Translations under genes and position numbers: made by a program
DNA from: Chlamydiales bacterium
GTDB taxonomy: Bacteria; Chlamydiota; Chlamydiia; Chlamydiales; Rhabdochlamydiaceae
Length of the DNA: 64,000 nucleotides
Direction of reading: 5' to 3'
Assembly: GCA_016185065.1 (NCBI GenBank)
Contig: JACPOL010000004.1
Location: 62,001-126,000 of the forward strand
Notes under the pieces: model-generated
What the model saw: only the letters and a program-made list of their open reading frames with translations
What the model was told of the DNA's origin: nothing
Databases searched by the model: none
Shown here: piece by piece, positions 34,677-42,969 of the stretch
How positions within the stretch are numbered: position 1 is the first letter of the stretch
Layout: the number at the start of each line of letters is the position of its first letter

Positions 34677-36752
34677 TTAATTTCGTTTGCTCTCTTTGAA
34701 TTCCACTTTGGATTCAAGTGGAGGATCGATCACTCTGAAGAGCGGAGTCTCTGGAAGTTCCGGCGTCTTCATGCGCATGCCGATCTTTACCATCGTCTCA
34801 AAGAAGAAGGGAAGCGTCTCTGTAAAGCTCTCTTTTGGTGTAGGAGCAGGTTGAGCCGCCGTTTTGACCTTTGTCGATGATTTAAAGAGAGCATTTATTT
34901 CGCGAGTTAGACAGTGCACCCCGCCGTGTAAACCAAGCCGCTGATCCGCGTAAATATATTCTAATCCACCAGAAGCTGTGATCTCACCCGTCGTCGCCCT
35001 GCCCGCAAAATAGACCCTTTCAATTCCATGCGCTCTATAAAACTTGACGATATACTCCCTCAAAATTTCGTCTACAGGATGCGAGGATCCGTTGGTAAGG
35101 CAGAATGTTCCTTTTTTTGCTCCCCCCACAACGCTATTTAGAAAGTTAACACCCATTTTAAAGTTTCGATCAAAGAAGAGACCTGGCGTTCTCACCATCT
35201 CAAATCCTCGATCAGTTAGAAATTTGAAAATAACTTCAAATTCTCCAGATTGCGCCTGGTATTTAAGTCTTGCAGATTCGTGATACTCTCCAAGACGCAA
35301 GCGATGGCTCTCTGGCAGTTTGGGCGTTCGAATCAAGCGCTCGATCAGCTGCATGCAGAAGAAGTGGTCTTGAATAAAGATCTTCCCGTTGGGAGCCGGA
35401 AGTAGAAAAATATCGAGATGGAACGCTGGCTGGGAGATAAAAGGATCTCCGATATGGAGCACAGGCAGGCCAAGGACCTCTTCCATCATCTCTTTGATAT
35501 ACTCAATAGCAGCAATCGCAAGTTTGGCGAGCCAGACTTGAGTCTTCTCATCTTCAAATGGCATCACCTTCCCGCCGCACAGTCTCTCTCTTACAAACGC
35601 AACACTCTCTTTGGAAAAAGAGAGCCCCTCCATGTATTTTACAAGCGCCTCTTCTCTGCCGTAGAAGGTAAAAGCAGCATTTAAAAGCGAGAAGAGTAGA
35701 TTCTGAGCCCCAGAAAGACAGAAGAGTTCATCCTTCTTGTTCATCGCATAAAGCAGATTTCCACCCTCAAAATAGAAGGGAGCCTCTCTCTGCGTAGTAA
35801 AACTTCTGTCTAGTAGCTTCTGCGTTGTTCCATTTTGCGCAACAACTCCCATAACTTGTGCATAAGAATCGCCCAGAAGAGTGCGTACAGCGTCTAAATC
35901 AGAAACCTTATCATTTTTTATGAAACAGTAGCGTGCAGGCAAAAGGATCGTTCCATCTTGCAGAGGGAGCATTGGATCGCGCAGCCACTCAACTTCGTGC
36001 CCAAAATTAACAACAGAAACTGCGAACCCCTCTTGCTGGCCCACATCTTTTAAATTCTCTGTCCAGATCTCTTGATCCTTGTCGACACATAAACTTCGTA
36101 TCTTCCAGAACTGGTCGTGAACTTTCGAATTCTTGCTAAGGCGGGAGATTGCCAGAGGCGCATTACGGGCGTTTACTCCTCCAAGCGGACGGATGGGAAG
36201 GGTGACCTGGAGAGCCCCTCTCTTATTTCTCGCATAACATTTTAATAAGTCGAAAGCCTCTCTTCTCTCCTCTTTTAACGCCGTTTTGTCTTTAACAACT
36301 CGTATCAGGTGGTTAATTGTCGCAAGATGGGGATCGGCCTTTTCAAGCAGAATCAGAGCATACTCTGCCCTTCTTCTAGTTGCTCGAGAGAGATCCTGAT
36401 CAAAAACAGTCGTTACTAGTCGCTGAACAATTGAAATTACAGAAGGGCGATCCGGCCCAAATCCTTTGACGTAAGAGAGGGTAAAATAAAAACGTCTCTC
36501 AATAGATTGATAGAAGCGATAGATGTGCCCCGCAATCTTGCGGATCTTTTCGTAGTCATTTTTTAATAGAACATCTTCACCCGAACGCACCTCTACTCGA
36601 TCACTTTTTACAACCAGATGCCATAGAGATTTTACGAGCAGGTCTATGTTATTGTATCTGTCATCCTGTAAGTGAAGTGGACCTCGAACAAATGGCTGTT
36701 CAGGATTGAACAATCTCTTGGAAGAATAATTCGACGAAATAGTTGAAGTCAT
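34677..36752 (-). CDS. Putative pentein-fold (protein arginine deiminase-like) enzyme, copy 2
   Basis: 691 residues, paralogue of the gene 12 bp downstream. The same ordered residues are kept: WLRDPM (D259), FYFEGGNLLY with the more canonical EGGN, FHLDIF (H445, D447) and GGVHCLTREI (C614). Retention of all putative catalytic residues in both copies argues that both are active. The last ~55 residues (from ETLPFFFETMVKIGMRMKTP) are nearly identical in both, far above the rest. No signal peptide; a type III substrate is possible but unproven. Confidence 0.62.
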   Translation of the reverse strand: MTSTISSNYSSKRLFNPEQPFVRGPLHLQDDRYNNIDLLVKSLWHLVVKSDRVEVRSGEDVLLKNDYEKIRKIAGHIYRFYQSIERRFYFTLSYVKGFGPDRPSVISIVQRLVTTVFDQDLSRATRRRAEYALILLEKADPHLATINHLIRVVKDKTALKEERREAFDLLKCYARNKRGALQVTLPIRPLGGVNARNAPLAISRLSKNSKVHDQFWKIRSLCVDKDQEIWTENLKDVGQQEGFAVSVVNFGHEVEWLRDPMLPLQDGTILLPARYCFIKNDKVSDLDAVRTLLGDSYAQVMGVVAQNGTTQKLLDRSFTTQREAPFYFEGGNLLYAMNKKDELFCLSGAQNLLFSLLNAAFTFYGREEALVKYMEGLSFSKESVAFVRERLCGGKVMPFEDEKTQVWLAKLAIAAIEYIKEMMEEVLGLPVLHIGDPFISQPAFHLDIFLLPAPNGKIFIQDHFFCMQLIERLIRTPKLPESHRLRLGEYHESARLKYQAQSGEFEVIFKFLTDRGFEMVRTPGLFFDRNFKMGVNFLNSVVGGAKKGTFCLTNGSSHPVDEILREYIVKFYRAHGIERVYFAGRATTGEITASGGLEYIYADQRLGLHGGVHCLTREINALFKSSTKVKTAAQPAPTPKESFTETLPFFFETMVKIGMRMKTPELPETPLFRVIDPPLESKVEFKESKRN

Positions 36753-36813
36753 AATAAATAATTGCAGTTTTGATTACGCAATTATACACTATTTCAACTA
36801 AAACGATGAGCAT

Positions 36814-37563
36814 TTAAATAATAAGTGCGATTGTACAATTACGCCCAGTAACTTTATCTCTCCGATAGGAAAAATAGTCCTCCCTAATATCAAAGGTGCA
36901 GATACTTGCAACCTGAATATGGTGAGGCAAGATGCCGAGAGCGAGCAGCTGAAAGCGGCTCACCTCCCAGAGATTAAAATAGGTAGATTTTATTTGAAAT
37001 TGCCAGAAGCTCTCTGGGAGCTCTTCTCGGTAGTTCTTAAACTCAGCATTTTGAGGTCCCAAGCTGGGAGAGATCCCCACCAGAAGGTTCTCCGGCTTCG
37101 ACCCATACCTGCTGCTAAGGGCTGCGACCGCTTCAGCGTAGATGTTCTGAACATTCCCCCTCCAGCCGCAGTGGACATTTGCTAGCACATTGAGAATGGG
37201 ATCGTAGATGATCGCCGCTTGACAGTCCGCATGTTTGATCATTAGAGCTGCGCCTTTCTGATCCGTGGCAAGCCCGTCGCAATCTCCTACCTCTTGCCCA
37301 CGCTTTTCGAAGTGTGCAATCACCTTTCCGTGCACCTGCTTGCCAGAGATGAGCTCATCCACGCCCATACACCGTTTCACTCTTTCGCGGTTCTCTTCGA
37401 TGCACTTCGCATCATCATTCGTTCCGCCTCCCACATTCAGAGACGCAAATGGGCCAGAGCTCACGCCTCCATGACGCAAGAAGATCGCGTGTTTTAGTTT
37501 TGGTTCATCTGCTAATAGTTCGAACTCTAACCATTCGACGCCTTGATCTTTTTTTCTGAGCAT
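36814..37563 (-). CDS. pgeF: PgeF/YfiH-type (former 'laccase domain') purine nucleoside phosphorylase family protein
   Basis: 249 residues. Metal/active residues in GKQVHGKVI, IKHADCQAAIIYDP and LANVHCGWRGNVQNIY; C-terminal SYRRDKVTGRNCT. The family was once called multicopper polyphenol oxidase but members act on purine nucleosides (adenosine/inosine) or edit peptidoglycan precursors. Starts divergently from the CPBP gene. Confidence 0.88.
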   Translation of the reverse strand: MLRKKDQGVEWLEFELLADEPKLKHAIFLRHGGVSSGPFASLNVGGGTNDDAKCIEENRERVKRCMGVDELISGKQVHGKVIAHFEKRGQEVGDCDGLATDQKGAALMIKHADCQAAIIYDPILNVLANVHCGWRGNVQNIYAEAVAALSSRYGSKPENLLVGISPSLGPQNAEFKNYREELPESFWQFQIKSTYFNLWEVSRFQLLALGILPHHIQVASICTFDIREDYFSYRRDKVTGRNCTIALII

Positions 37564-37578
37564 GAGATTGTGTGGATT

Positions 37579-38463
37579 ATGGATTTTTGGCAGGTGATTC
37601 TAAATACTCTCTCTTTCTTCGCCCTGATGATGGCGACTCTAAGCTTTTGGGTCAAACGCACCTTCTGGCTCTGGGGTACTTTCACTCTATTAGCCCTTCT
37701 CCTCGGATACCAGGCCAAAATCATCGGACCTGTCGGGCTCATTCCACTCACCCTTCTCGGCATCTCTCACTGGATGATTGTACATAAAGCAACAACTGGC
37801 CATCCGCGCAATGTCTTTATCGGCCTTGCAGTCATCCTATCGATCGGCCTCAACTTCCACCTCTTTCCGGGATTTCAAAATTGGAAGTTCGCAGAGTCGC
37901 TGACTTTAGGAGAGGGAGCCACGAGCTACACCTTCTGGATCAACTTCGACAAGCCCTTCATCGGTATCTTCCTGCTCGCATGGATGATTCCGCTTGCCCA
38001 GTCTAAAATTGAGATTGTGAAGATCCTAAAGAAGGCGATCCCACTCAGCATCTTGGGAACCGCCCTCATGATCGGCCTCTCTCTTTATCTTGGAGTGATC
38101 AAGTGGGATCCAAAACTCCCCTGGATCATCTGCATCTGGCCGCTTACAAACCTCTTTTTTGCGGTGATTCCCGAAGAGGCCTTTTTCCGAGGCTTCATTC
38201 AAGAGGAGATCTTCCAGCGCTTTAAACCATTTACTGGTCTCGCGAGCATCTTCGCCGTCTCTCTTACCGCGGTCTTCTTTGCACTGATGCATATCGGATG
38301 GGTGAGGGATCCAACCTTTCTCTCTCTCGTCTTCGTCGCAGGATGCGTCTACGGCACGATCTATCAACTCACAAAGTCGATCGAAAGCAGCATACTCTGC
38401 CACATCCTCGTCAACCTCACCCACATCCTCCTCTTCACCTACCCCACCCTCCAACATAAGTAA
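37579..38463 (+). CDS. CPBP family intramembrane metalloprotease
   Basis: 294 residues from ATG 37579, preferred over an upstream ATG that would overlap the divergent pgeF. Six or more membrane helices. Abi/CPBP catalytic motifs: EEAFFRGFIQEE (EExxxR) and ALMHIGW, with a further HILVNLTH near the end. Related to Rce1-type CAAX proteases; substrate unknown. Confidence 0.85.
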   Translation: MDFWQVILNTLSFFALMMATLSFWVKRTFWLWGTFTLLALLLGYQAKIIGPVGLIPLTLLGISHWMIVHKATTGHPRNVFIGLAVILSIGLNFHLFPGFQNWKFAESLTLGEGATSYTFWINFDKPFIGIFLLAWMIPLAQSKIEIVKILKKAIPLSILGTALMIGLSLYLGVIKWDPKLPWIICIWPLTNLFFAVIPEEAFFRGFIQEEIFQRFKPFTGLASIFAVSLTAVFFALMHIGWVRDPTFLSLVFVAGCVYGTIYQLTKSIESSILCHILVNLTHILLFTYPTLQHK

Positions 38464-38487
38464 AAAGAAGGGGTTTCTAAGAAAAAT

Positions 38488-38722
38488 AGACATGTCGGTG
38501 GTCCAGGAGAAAGGCCTTCGGCGTTCTCTCGGGGACCCCCAGCTGCCCCCTTGAGCCTAACTAGGGCTTTGATCATCGCTCACTGACGTGAGCTATCGCG
38601 TCTCGGGTTGCTCGCCGTGCGGAGCACTGCTCTTCGCAACTTCACCGCAATTGCTCTTTGCCCTAGCGGCCGCGGCCTGCGCCTTACTGCGTGGCGCAGA
38701 AGTGATGCGGCTTCGCCGCAAT
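38488..38722 (-). mobile_element. Truncated family T element (uninterrupted copy)
   Basis: Begins AGACATGTCGG and for ~235 bp matches, in reverse complement, the right part of the element at 44219-44888 (through GGGGGTCC, the AGCCCTAGTTAGGCTCAAGG stretch, and GCGGCCGCGGCC). It lacks the 164-bp palindrome nested in that copy, so it shows the empty site. The other end is missing. No coding potential. Confidence 0.8.
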
Positions 38723-38852
38723 AAAAAAATTCCGGATCTTCTCAATTGCATCCAAGTTTGATGCAAGAAAAGCTTTGCTTGGAAAAATCTTGCGCTTAAA
38801 AAATATTGGATAGATACTTTTTTTAGTTGCAGAATCTTCTAGGCAGATTTTT

Positions 38853-39614
38853 ATGAAAAAACTGATAAAACTCTTGTTTTTTCTCTCTACAGTTACAATC
38901 TTTAACATTTCTAACGGTGAACAGGTAAATTACGCTTCTTTCTCATCTCTTGAAGAAGTGATATGCTTTGAAACGTCATGCATTTCAAACATACCAGCGT
39001 TTCAATACGAGCAGTTATCTGATGCTTATTCTTCAAGAGGTGAAAGCTTTTTGCTTTGTAACCGTTTCCTGAATGCGCTTGAAGATTTCCAACATGCGTA
39101 CGACTTAGCCATTAGTGTAAGAAATACAGCGACTTCTCACTCTCTCATTTTTAGAGCTCTTTTCGGTCAGGCCATCGCTTATGGAAATTTAAATAAGCCT
39201 GATATGGCCGACCTCGCTAGTAAAGCTCTTATTAATATCATCAGTAAAATCCAGTGTTCAGAATGCCTACAGAGCGAGCTTTCTAGAGACTTTGATTTCC
39301 AAGATCCACTTCCTATTCTTTACTGCTCGAATAACAATGTTCCAATCTACGGCCCCGATGAAATCTCAATCCACGATTGCATCGATTTTATCAACAATAC
39401 GGTGGGTTTTTGCAAAATTTTGATCCAAAAAGCTCCTTCCAATAGCAGAGAAACTTTGAAATTTATTATCGACCAGCTAGCAGAAGAGACTCGGCGTTGT
39501 TGTCGCGCTGGAGGTTTATGGAAGGGCTGTTTCCAGAAGCTAGGCAACAAATATCATCTTTGGAATGAGAAATGGAAAATGTTTGGAATTCCCCCAGACC
39601 CTTCTTGGGATTAA
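38853..39614 (+). CDS. Uncharacterised secreted protein with TPR-like segment
   Basis: 253 residues. Sec signal peptide (MKKLIKLLFFLSTVTIFNISNG). Residues ~45-90 (YSSRGESFLLCNRFLNALEDFQHAYDLA) look like a tetratricopeptide pair; several Cys (CSECLQSELS, RRCCRAGGLWKGC) suggest disulfides in the periplasm. No family recognised. More AT-rich than its neighbours and bordered by a repeat element, suggesting acquisition. The 39623 gene follows closely. Confidence 0.65.
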   Translation: MKKLIKLLFFLSTVTIFNISNGEQVNYASFSSLEEVICFETSCISNIPAFQYEQLSDAYSSRGESFLLCNRFLNALEDFQHAYDLAISVRNTATSHSLIFRALFGQAIAYGNLNKPDMADLASKALINIISKIQCSECLQSELSRDFDFQDPLPILYCSNNNVPIYGPDEISIHDCIDFINNTVGFCKILIQKAPSNSRETLKFIIDQLAEETRRCCRAGGLWKGCFQKLGNKYHLWNEKWKMFGIPPDPSWD

Positions 39615-39622
39615 GAGGACTC

Positions 39623-40237
39623 ATGAAAACAAGAACATTGCAAATTTTATTACTCTGCATTCCCTTTCTCCTAAAGGTCCAGATAGTGGAAGGTGCATCG
39701 GAACCAGCTGCAGTTAGTCAGATTAAATCAACAGAAACTAGTGCTGCAGTCGTCGATGCGGATACGTTGAGAGGCTTCTCTTCGCTTACTTTTTTTCTAT
39801 ATGTTCCTGCCTCTTCTTCAACATCTTCTAAAAAAATGGAAGAGTCGGCTAAGCAGTTGCTGGAAAAATTTGGTCGAGTCATTTCCAAAACGCTGTCCGT
39901 ACAAAGTCCATTTTCTGAAGAGGATAACAAGAATGGATTTTTGAAAAATCCATTCCTGACTTATGAAATAAAAAACATTCAAGACTTAACTGGAAAAGAA
40001 CTTCCAATTCTTAAAGCTTCTCTTACTTTTGAAGCGCCCGCCACTATCATCAAAAACAAAGAGTATTGCCATTCTACTCTATGGAGCCGTAATTGCTACA
40101 TTCAACAGAATGCCAATACCTCTATGGAAAAAGCGGTCTCCCAAACTCTAACAATCCTCTTGAAAGATTTTGAAAAAGATTATGCTGAAGCGAACAAAAG
40201 TAGTCCGCTAAAACCCACCATCTACTTTGCGGAATAA
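39623..40237 (+). CDS. Uncharacterised secreted protein
   Basis: 204 residues from ATG 39623 (AAGAGG just upstream; an earlier in-frame ATG lies inside the previous gene). Signal peptide MKTRTLQILLLCIPFLLKVQIVEG. Ser/Thr-rich after the signal, one CHSTLWSRNC segment that may form a disulfide. No family recognised. Same AT-rich composition as the preceding gene; the pair is probably an operon. Confidence 0.62.
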   Translation: MKTRTLQILLLCIPFLLKVQIVEGASEPAAVSQIKSTETSAAVVDADTLRGFSSLTFFLYVPASSSTSSKKMEESAKQLLEKFGRVISKTLSVQSPFSEEDNKNGFLKNPFLTYEIKNIQDLTGKELPILKASLTFEAPATIIKNKEYCHSTLWSRNCYIQQNANTSMEKAVSQTLTILLKDFEKDYAEANKSSPLKPTIYFAE

Positions 40238-40286
40238 TAGGTCTCTTGCGAAAGCTTCTTCTTGTTTGAACGGCCCCTCGCCTGAG

Positions 40287-40458
40287 GAGGCGCTCGGAAG
40301 AAGAAGTGGACGAAAACGGACGAGAATGGACAGGAAACGGACAAAAACGGACACGCGCCAAAGAAAGAAATTCTTCCCCTCTCTCCTGCCCGCTTGTCCA
40401 TTTCCCGTCCATTTTTTGTCCGTTTCCTGTCCATTGACGTCCATTTTCCCTAGCGGGC
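40287..40458 (-). repeat. Family B palindromic element, copy 3
   Basis: Begins GAGGCGCTCGG; C-arm left, G-arm right, with five or so GGAC words per arm at 10-11 bp spacing. Lies between convergent genes and its right end touches the rsmB stop codon. Confidence 0.84.
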
Positions 40459-41625
40459 GAATCGACAGGCGAAGGCGCCTTCGCGGGTGGCTTCGTGGGG
40501 GAGGTGCTTGTGGGGGGCGGAGGGTTTGAGAGAGAGCTCGCGCGCTGCGCGCGCCACGATCTCTTCATTCTCTGCATGCAGGATGCTACAGGTGGTGTAC
40601 CAGATCTCACCGCCGGGAGCGAGAAGGCGCTGCGCTTTCTGCAGGCAGGCCCACTGAATTTTCTTAAGCTCTTGAATCTTTTCAGGTGTAATTCTCCAGC
40701 GCGCCTCGGGCCTCTTATGTAAGACGCCCGAGTTGCTGCAAGGAACATCAAGAAGGATCAGATCGAAGAGCTCTCCTTCCGGATACTCCTCAGCAGGCAG
40801 ATTGGTCAGAGTAGCCGCGATCTGATACTTCGAAAGATTATCGCGCAGCCTTTTAAGCCGCTTTTCAGAGATCTCATTTGCAACCAGCTCCGCATGCGGA
40901 AAGTGCTCTTGAAGCGCAATGAGTTTGCCACCTGGCGCAGCGCAGAGATCGATCACCCGCTTCGGCGGTTTTTTCATCTGACCAGCAAGCTGGTCGATGA
41001 GCAAACCTTGCGTTGCGCTCTGAAAATAGTAGTCTCTACTTGTGGCGTACTTCTCTAGCTCAGAAGGATCAATCTCTATAGATCCTTTAAAACGCTCCCT
41101 TATCGTAAGAGGAGGAGGTTGATTGAGCGCATCCAGAATCTTGCGTGTAGTCTGTATGTGATACTCTTCGAGCAGCAGTTCGACGAAATAGAGCGGATAG
41201 GAGTAGCAGATCGACAGCTCTTGCGGCGTATCCCCTTCAGGAAGGCTCCACTTCTCGGCTACGAGTTTGCGCAGCGCTGCATTTAGAAACTTCACAAAGA
41301 GAGAGTGGCAGTGGGATCTGGCGAGCTCCACCATCTCATGCACAAGGGCGTGCGGTGGAATTCGATCCATAAATAGATGCTGGTAGATCGCCATCCGCAG
41401 CAGCATCTTCTCCTTTAACTTCAGTTTGAGAGCGCCACGGCTAGCCAGCTTTGCTCCAATATAATCTAGAGTGAGGAGACGCCTCTCAGTGCCAAGCGCA
41501 ATTTCGCGTGCAAGAGAGTCGTGCGGAGGAAGAAGATGGGTGAGAAATAGCCCCTCCTCTTTGTGCACTGCACAGAGAGCGAGAAATGCGATCTCACGTG
41601 AATTACTATTTGCAGTTAGGTTCAT
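40450..41625 (-). CDS. rsmB: 16S rRNA (cytosine-C5) methyltransferase RsmB
   Basis: 391 residues from ATG 41625 (a TTG ten codons earlier is less likely). N-terminal NusB-like RNA-binding domain (REIAFLALCAVHKEEG… RIPPHALVHEMVELARSHC), then SAM domain VIDLCAAPGGKLIAL. Catalytic cysteines in LLDVPCSNSGVL and YTTCSILHAENEEIV. Methylates C967 of 16S rRNA. Confidence 0.93.
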   Translation of the reverse strand: MNLTANSNSREIAFLALCAVHKEEGLFLTHLLPPHDSLAREIALGTERRLLTLDYIGAKLASRGALKLKLKEKMLLRMAIYQHLFMDRIPPHALVHEMVELARSHCHSLFVKFLNAALRKLVAEKWSLPEGDTPQELSICYSYPLYFVELLLEEYHIQTTRKILDALNQPPPLTIRERFKGSIEIDPSELEKYATSRDYYFQSATQGLLIDQLAGQMKKPPKRVIDLCAAPGGKLIALQEHFPHAELVANEISEKRLKRLRDNLSKYQIAATLTNLPAEEYPEGELFDLILLDVPCSNSGVLHKRPEARWRITPEKIQELKKIQWACLQKAQRLLAPGGEIWYTTCSILHAENEEIVARAARELSLKPSAPHKHLPHEATREGAFACRFAR

Positions 41626-41688
41626 AAAATAGAAACAACCGCTCACGAGATCCAAGGTTAAACTTGCATTCGAGAACGGTTGATTTAA

Positions 41689-41710
41689 AAGCTAAGTAGA
41701 AAACTACTTA
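41689..41710 (-). terminator. Probable terminator after the 118-aa secreted protein gene
   Basis: On the minus strand TAAGTAG-TTTT-CTACTTA forms a 7-bp stem that includes the stop codon, followed by GCTTTT. Short stem, so moderate support. Confidence 0.45.
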
Positions 41711-42060
41711 ACTTGAACAGCTTGTACAGCTTCTTTCTTTTCTACAACAACAGCGCTGTTATCTTTCATAACTTTTTGTACGGCGTCGTTAGGAGCAAGA
41801 GCTGCTTTTTGGCTATTCTGGCAAGCGCCAGTTGCGCAAGAAGCACCCATTGCTACTTTTCTCTGCTCTTCAGAAAACTGAGTCGAGAACACTTTGCGGT
41901 TCTGGTCGTTCAGTTTTGCAGCAAAAGCGAGTTCATCAGCAGAAAGGCTAGATGCGCTTTTTTCTTGTGCTACAGCAGCAGCAGGTTGTGCTGCTTGGTT
42001 AGCAGAAAGTCCTGCAACCATGCATACAGCAGCCAGAGTCATAAAAAATTCTTTCTTCAT
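41704..42060 (-). CDS. Small secreted protein, member 1 of a two-copy family
   Basis: 118 residues. Signal peptide MKKEFFMTLAAVCMVAGLSA. Core DELAFAAKLNDQNRKVFSTQFSEEQRKVAMG and the tail NDAVQKVMKDN are shared with the next gene (DEMDFANQLNPMNKAMF…NDQAVEKVAKDN). Ala/Val-rich ends. Two Cys in SCATGACQ. Function unknown; envelope or periplasm expected. Confidence 0.72.
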   Translation of the reverse strand: MKKEFFMTLAAVCMVAGLSANQAAQPAAAVAQEKSASSLSADELAFAAKLNDQNRKVFSTQFSEEQRKVAMGASCATGACQNSQKAALAPNDAVQKVMKDNSAVVVEKKEAVQAVQVK

Positions 42061-42130
42061 AGTTTTCTCCTAAAATTCTAAGTGCGTTGTCACTTAGTAT
42101 GGTGTCGAATGTACGGTGGTAGCGTTTTTT

Positions 42131-42160
42131 TGTCTAGAGGATCCCAAAACCCTCTAGACT
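42131..42160. other. Hairpin between the two small secreted genes
   Basis: GTCTAGAGG and CCTCTAGAC form a 9-bp stem around ATCCCAAAAC. On the minus strand the stem is followed by A residues rather than T, so it is not a classical terminator for the upstream gene. Confidence 0.5.
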
Positions 42161-42170
42161 TAAAAGCCCC

Positions 42171-42671
42171 CTACTTAGCCGGGCAGCTGCCCCCTTGGCG
42201 TGCTGCGGGAGCTGCTGGCATCATCATGTTATTGTCTTTTGCCACTTTCTCGACAGCTTGATCATTTGTGATCATATTGCCATCAGGACCCATCTCTCCG
42301 GACATCTGCATCGCACTGTTGCGCATGTCTGAGCTAAACTTACCGCAGAACATCGCCTTATTCATAGGATTGAGCTGATTTGCGAAGTCCATCTCATCTG
42401 GAGTCATCTGGCTGCAATCGGCCGCTTTTGGACTCATCATCGCTTTGCCATTTCCGTTAGGCTGAGCAGGTTGTGGCTGAGCAGCAGGCTGTTGCGGCTG
42501 AGGCTGGGGAGCTGGCTGCTGCGGCTTTGTCGGAGCAGGAGCTCGGGGGCCTTGGTAGGGCTGAGCGCCTGTGTTTGGGGGAGTTACATCTTGAGCGGAT
42601 AGGCAGAGAGCCCCTGCTGTGCAAACGAGCATTAGAGCGAGCCATTTTGTTCTTCTCATCATCTTCCTCAT
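42171..42671 (-). CDS. Small secreted Pro/Gln-rich protein, member 2 of a two-copy family
   Basis: 166 residues. Signal peptide (KWLALMLVCTAGALCLSAQ), then a ~45-residue Pro/Gln/Ala linker (APTKPQQPAPQPQPQQPA), then a domain shared with the 118-aa neighbour: DEMDFANQLNPMNKAMFCGKF and NDQAVEKVAKDN. Four Cys in the domain and tail. The linker could span peptidoglycan or periplasm. Start among the first three Met codons is uncertain. Confidence 0.7.
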   Translation of the reverse strand: MRKMMRRTKWLALMLVCTAGALCLSAQDVTPPNTGAQPYQGPRAPAPTKPQQPAPQPQPQQPAAQPQPAQPNGNGKAMMSPKAADCSQMTPDEMDFANQLNPMNKAMFCGKFSSDMRNSAMQMSGEMGPDGNMITNDQAVEKVAKDNNMMMPAAPAARQGGSCPAK

Positions 42672-42969
42672 ATTTAGGGTTGTAAGCGTAAAGGGGTATC
42701 GTAATCATCAAAGTTTTTTTTGTCTATATGCCCAATCCCGCGCCAAATCAGGTTGAACGGCCTCTCGCCGCAATCTCGGCTCTTGAGGGCCGAGTCTAGG
42801 CGGGATTCATATTCTCTTTTATCCTTAAGCCGAAGAGAATCTCCTTTCTACAGGAAGGAGTTCTTTAAATAATTATTAATATTACAAAAATTTAATTTTT
42901 AATTTGATTCAAAATTATAATTAATTAAAATGAGGGAAAGAGAATTCTGTTAATTCCAGGTGCCGCCGC
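42672..42969. other. Intergenic region with short inverted repeats
   Basis: Holds AATCCCGC … GCGGGATT (42731-42811) enclosing a smaller CTCGGC/GCCGAG hairpin, then an AT-rich stretch before the MFS gene. No gene seen. The AT-rich part likely holds the MFS promoter, but no box pair is clear. Confidence 0.45.
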
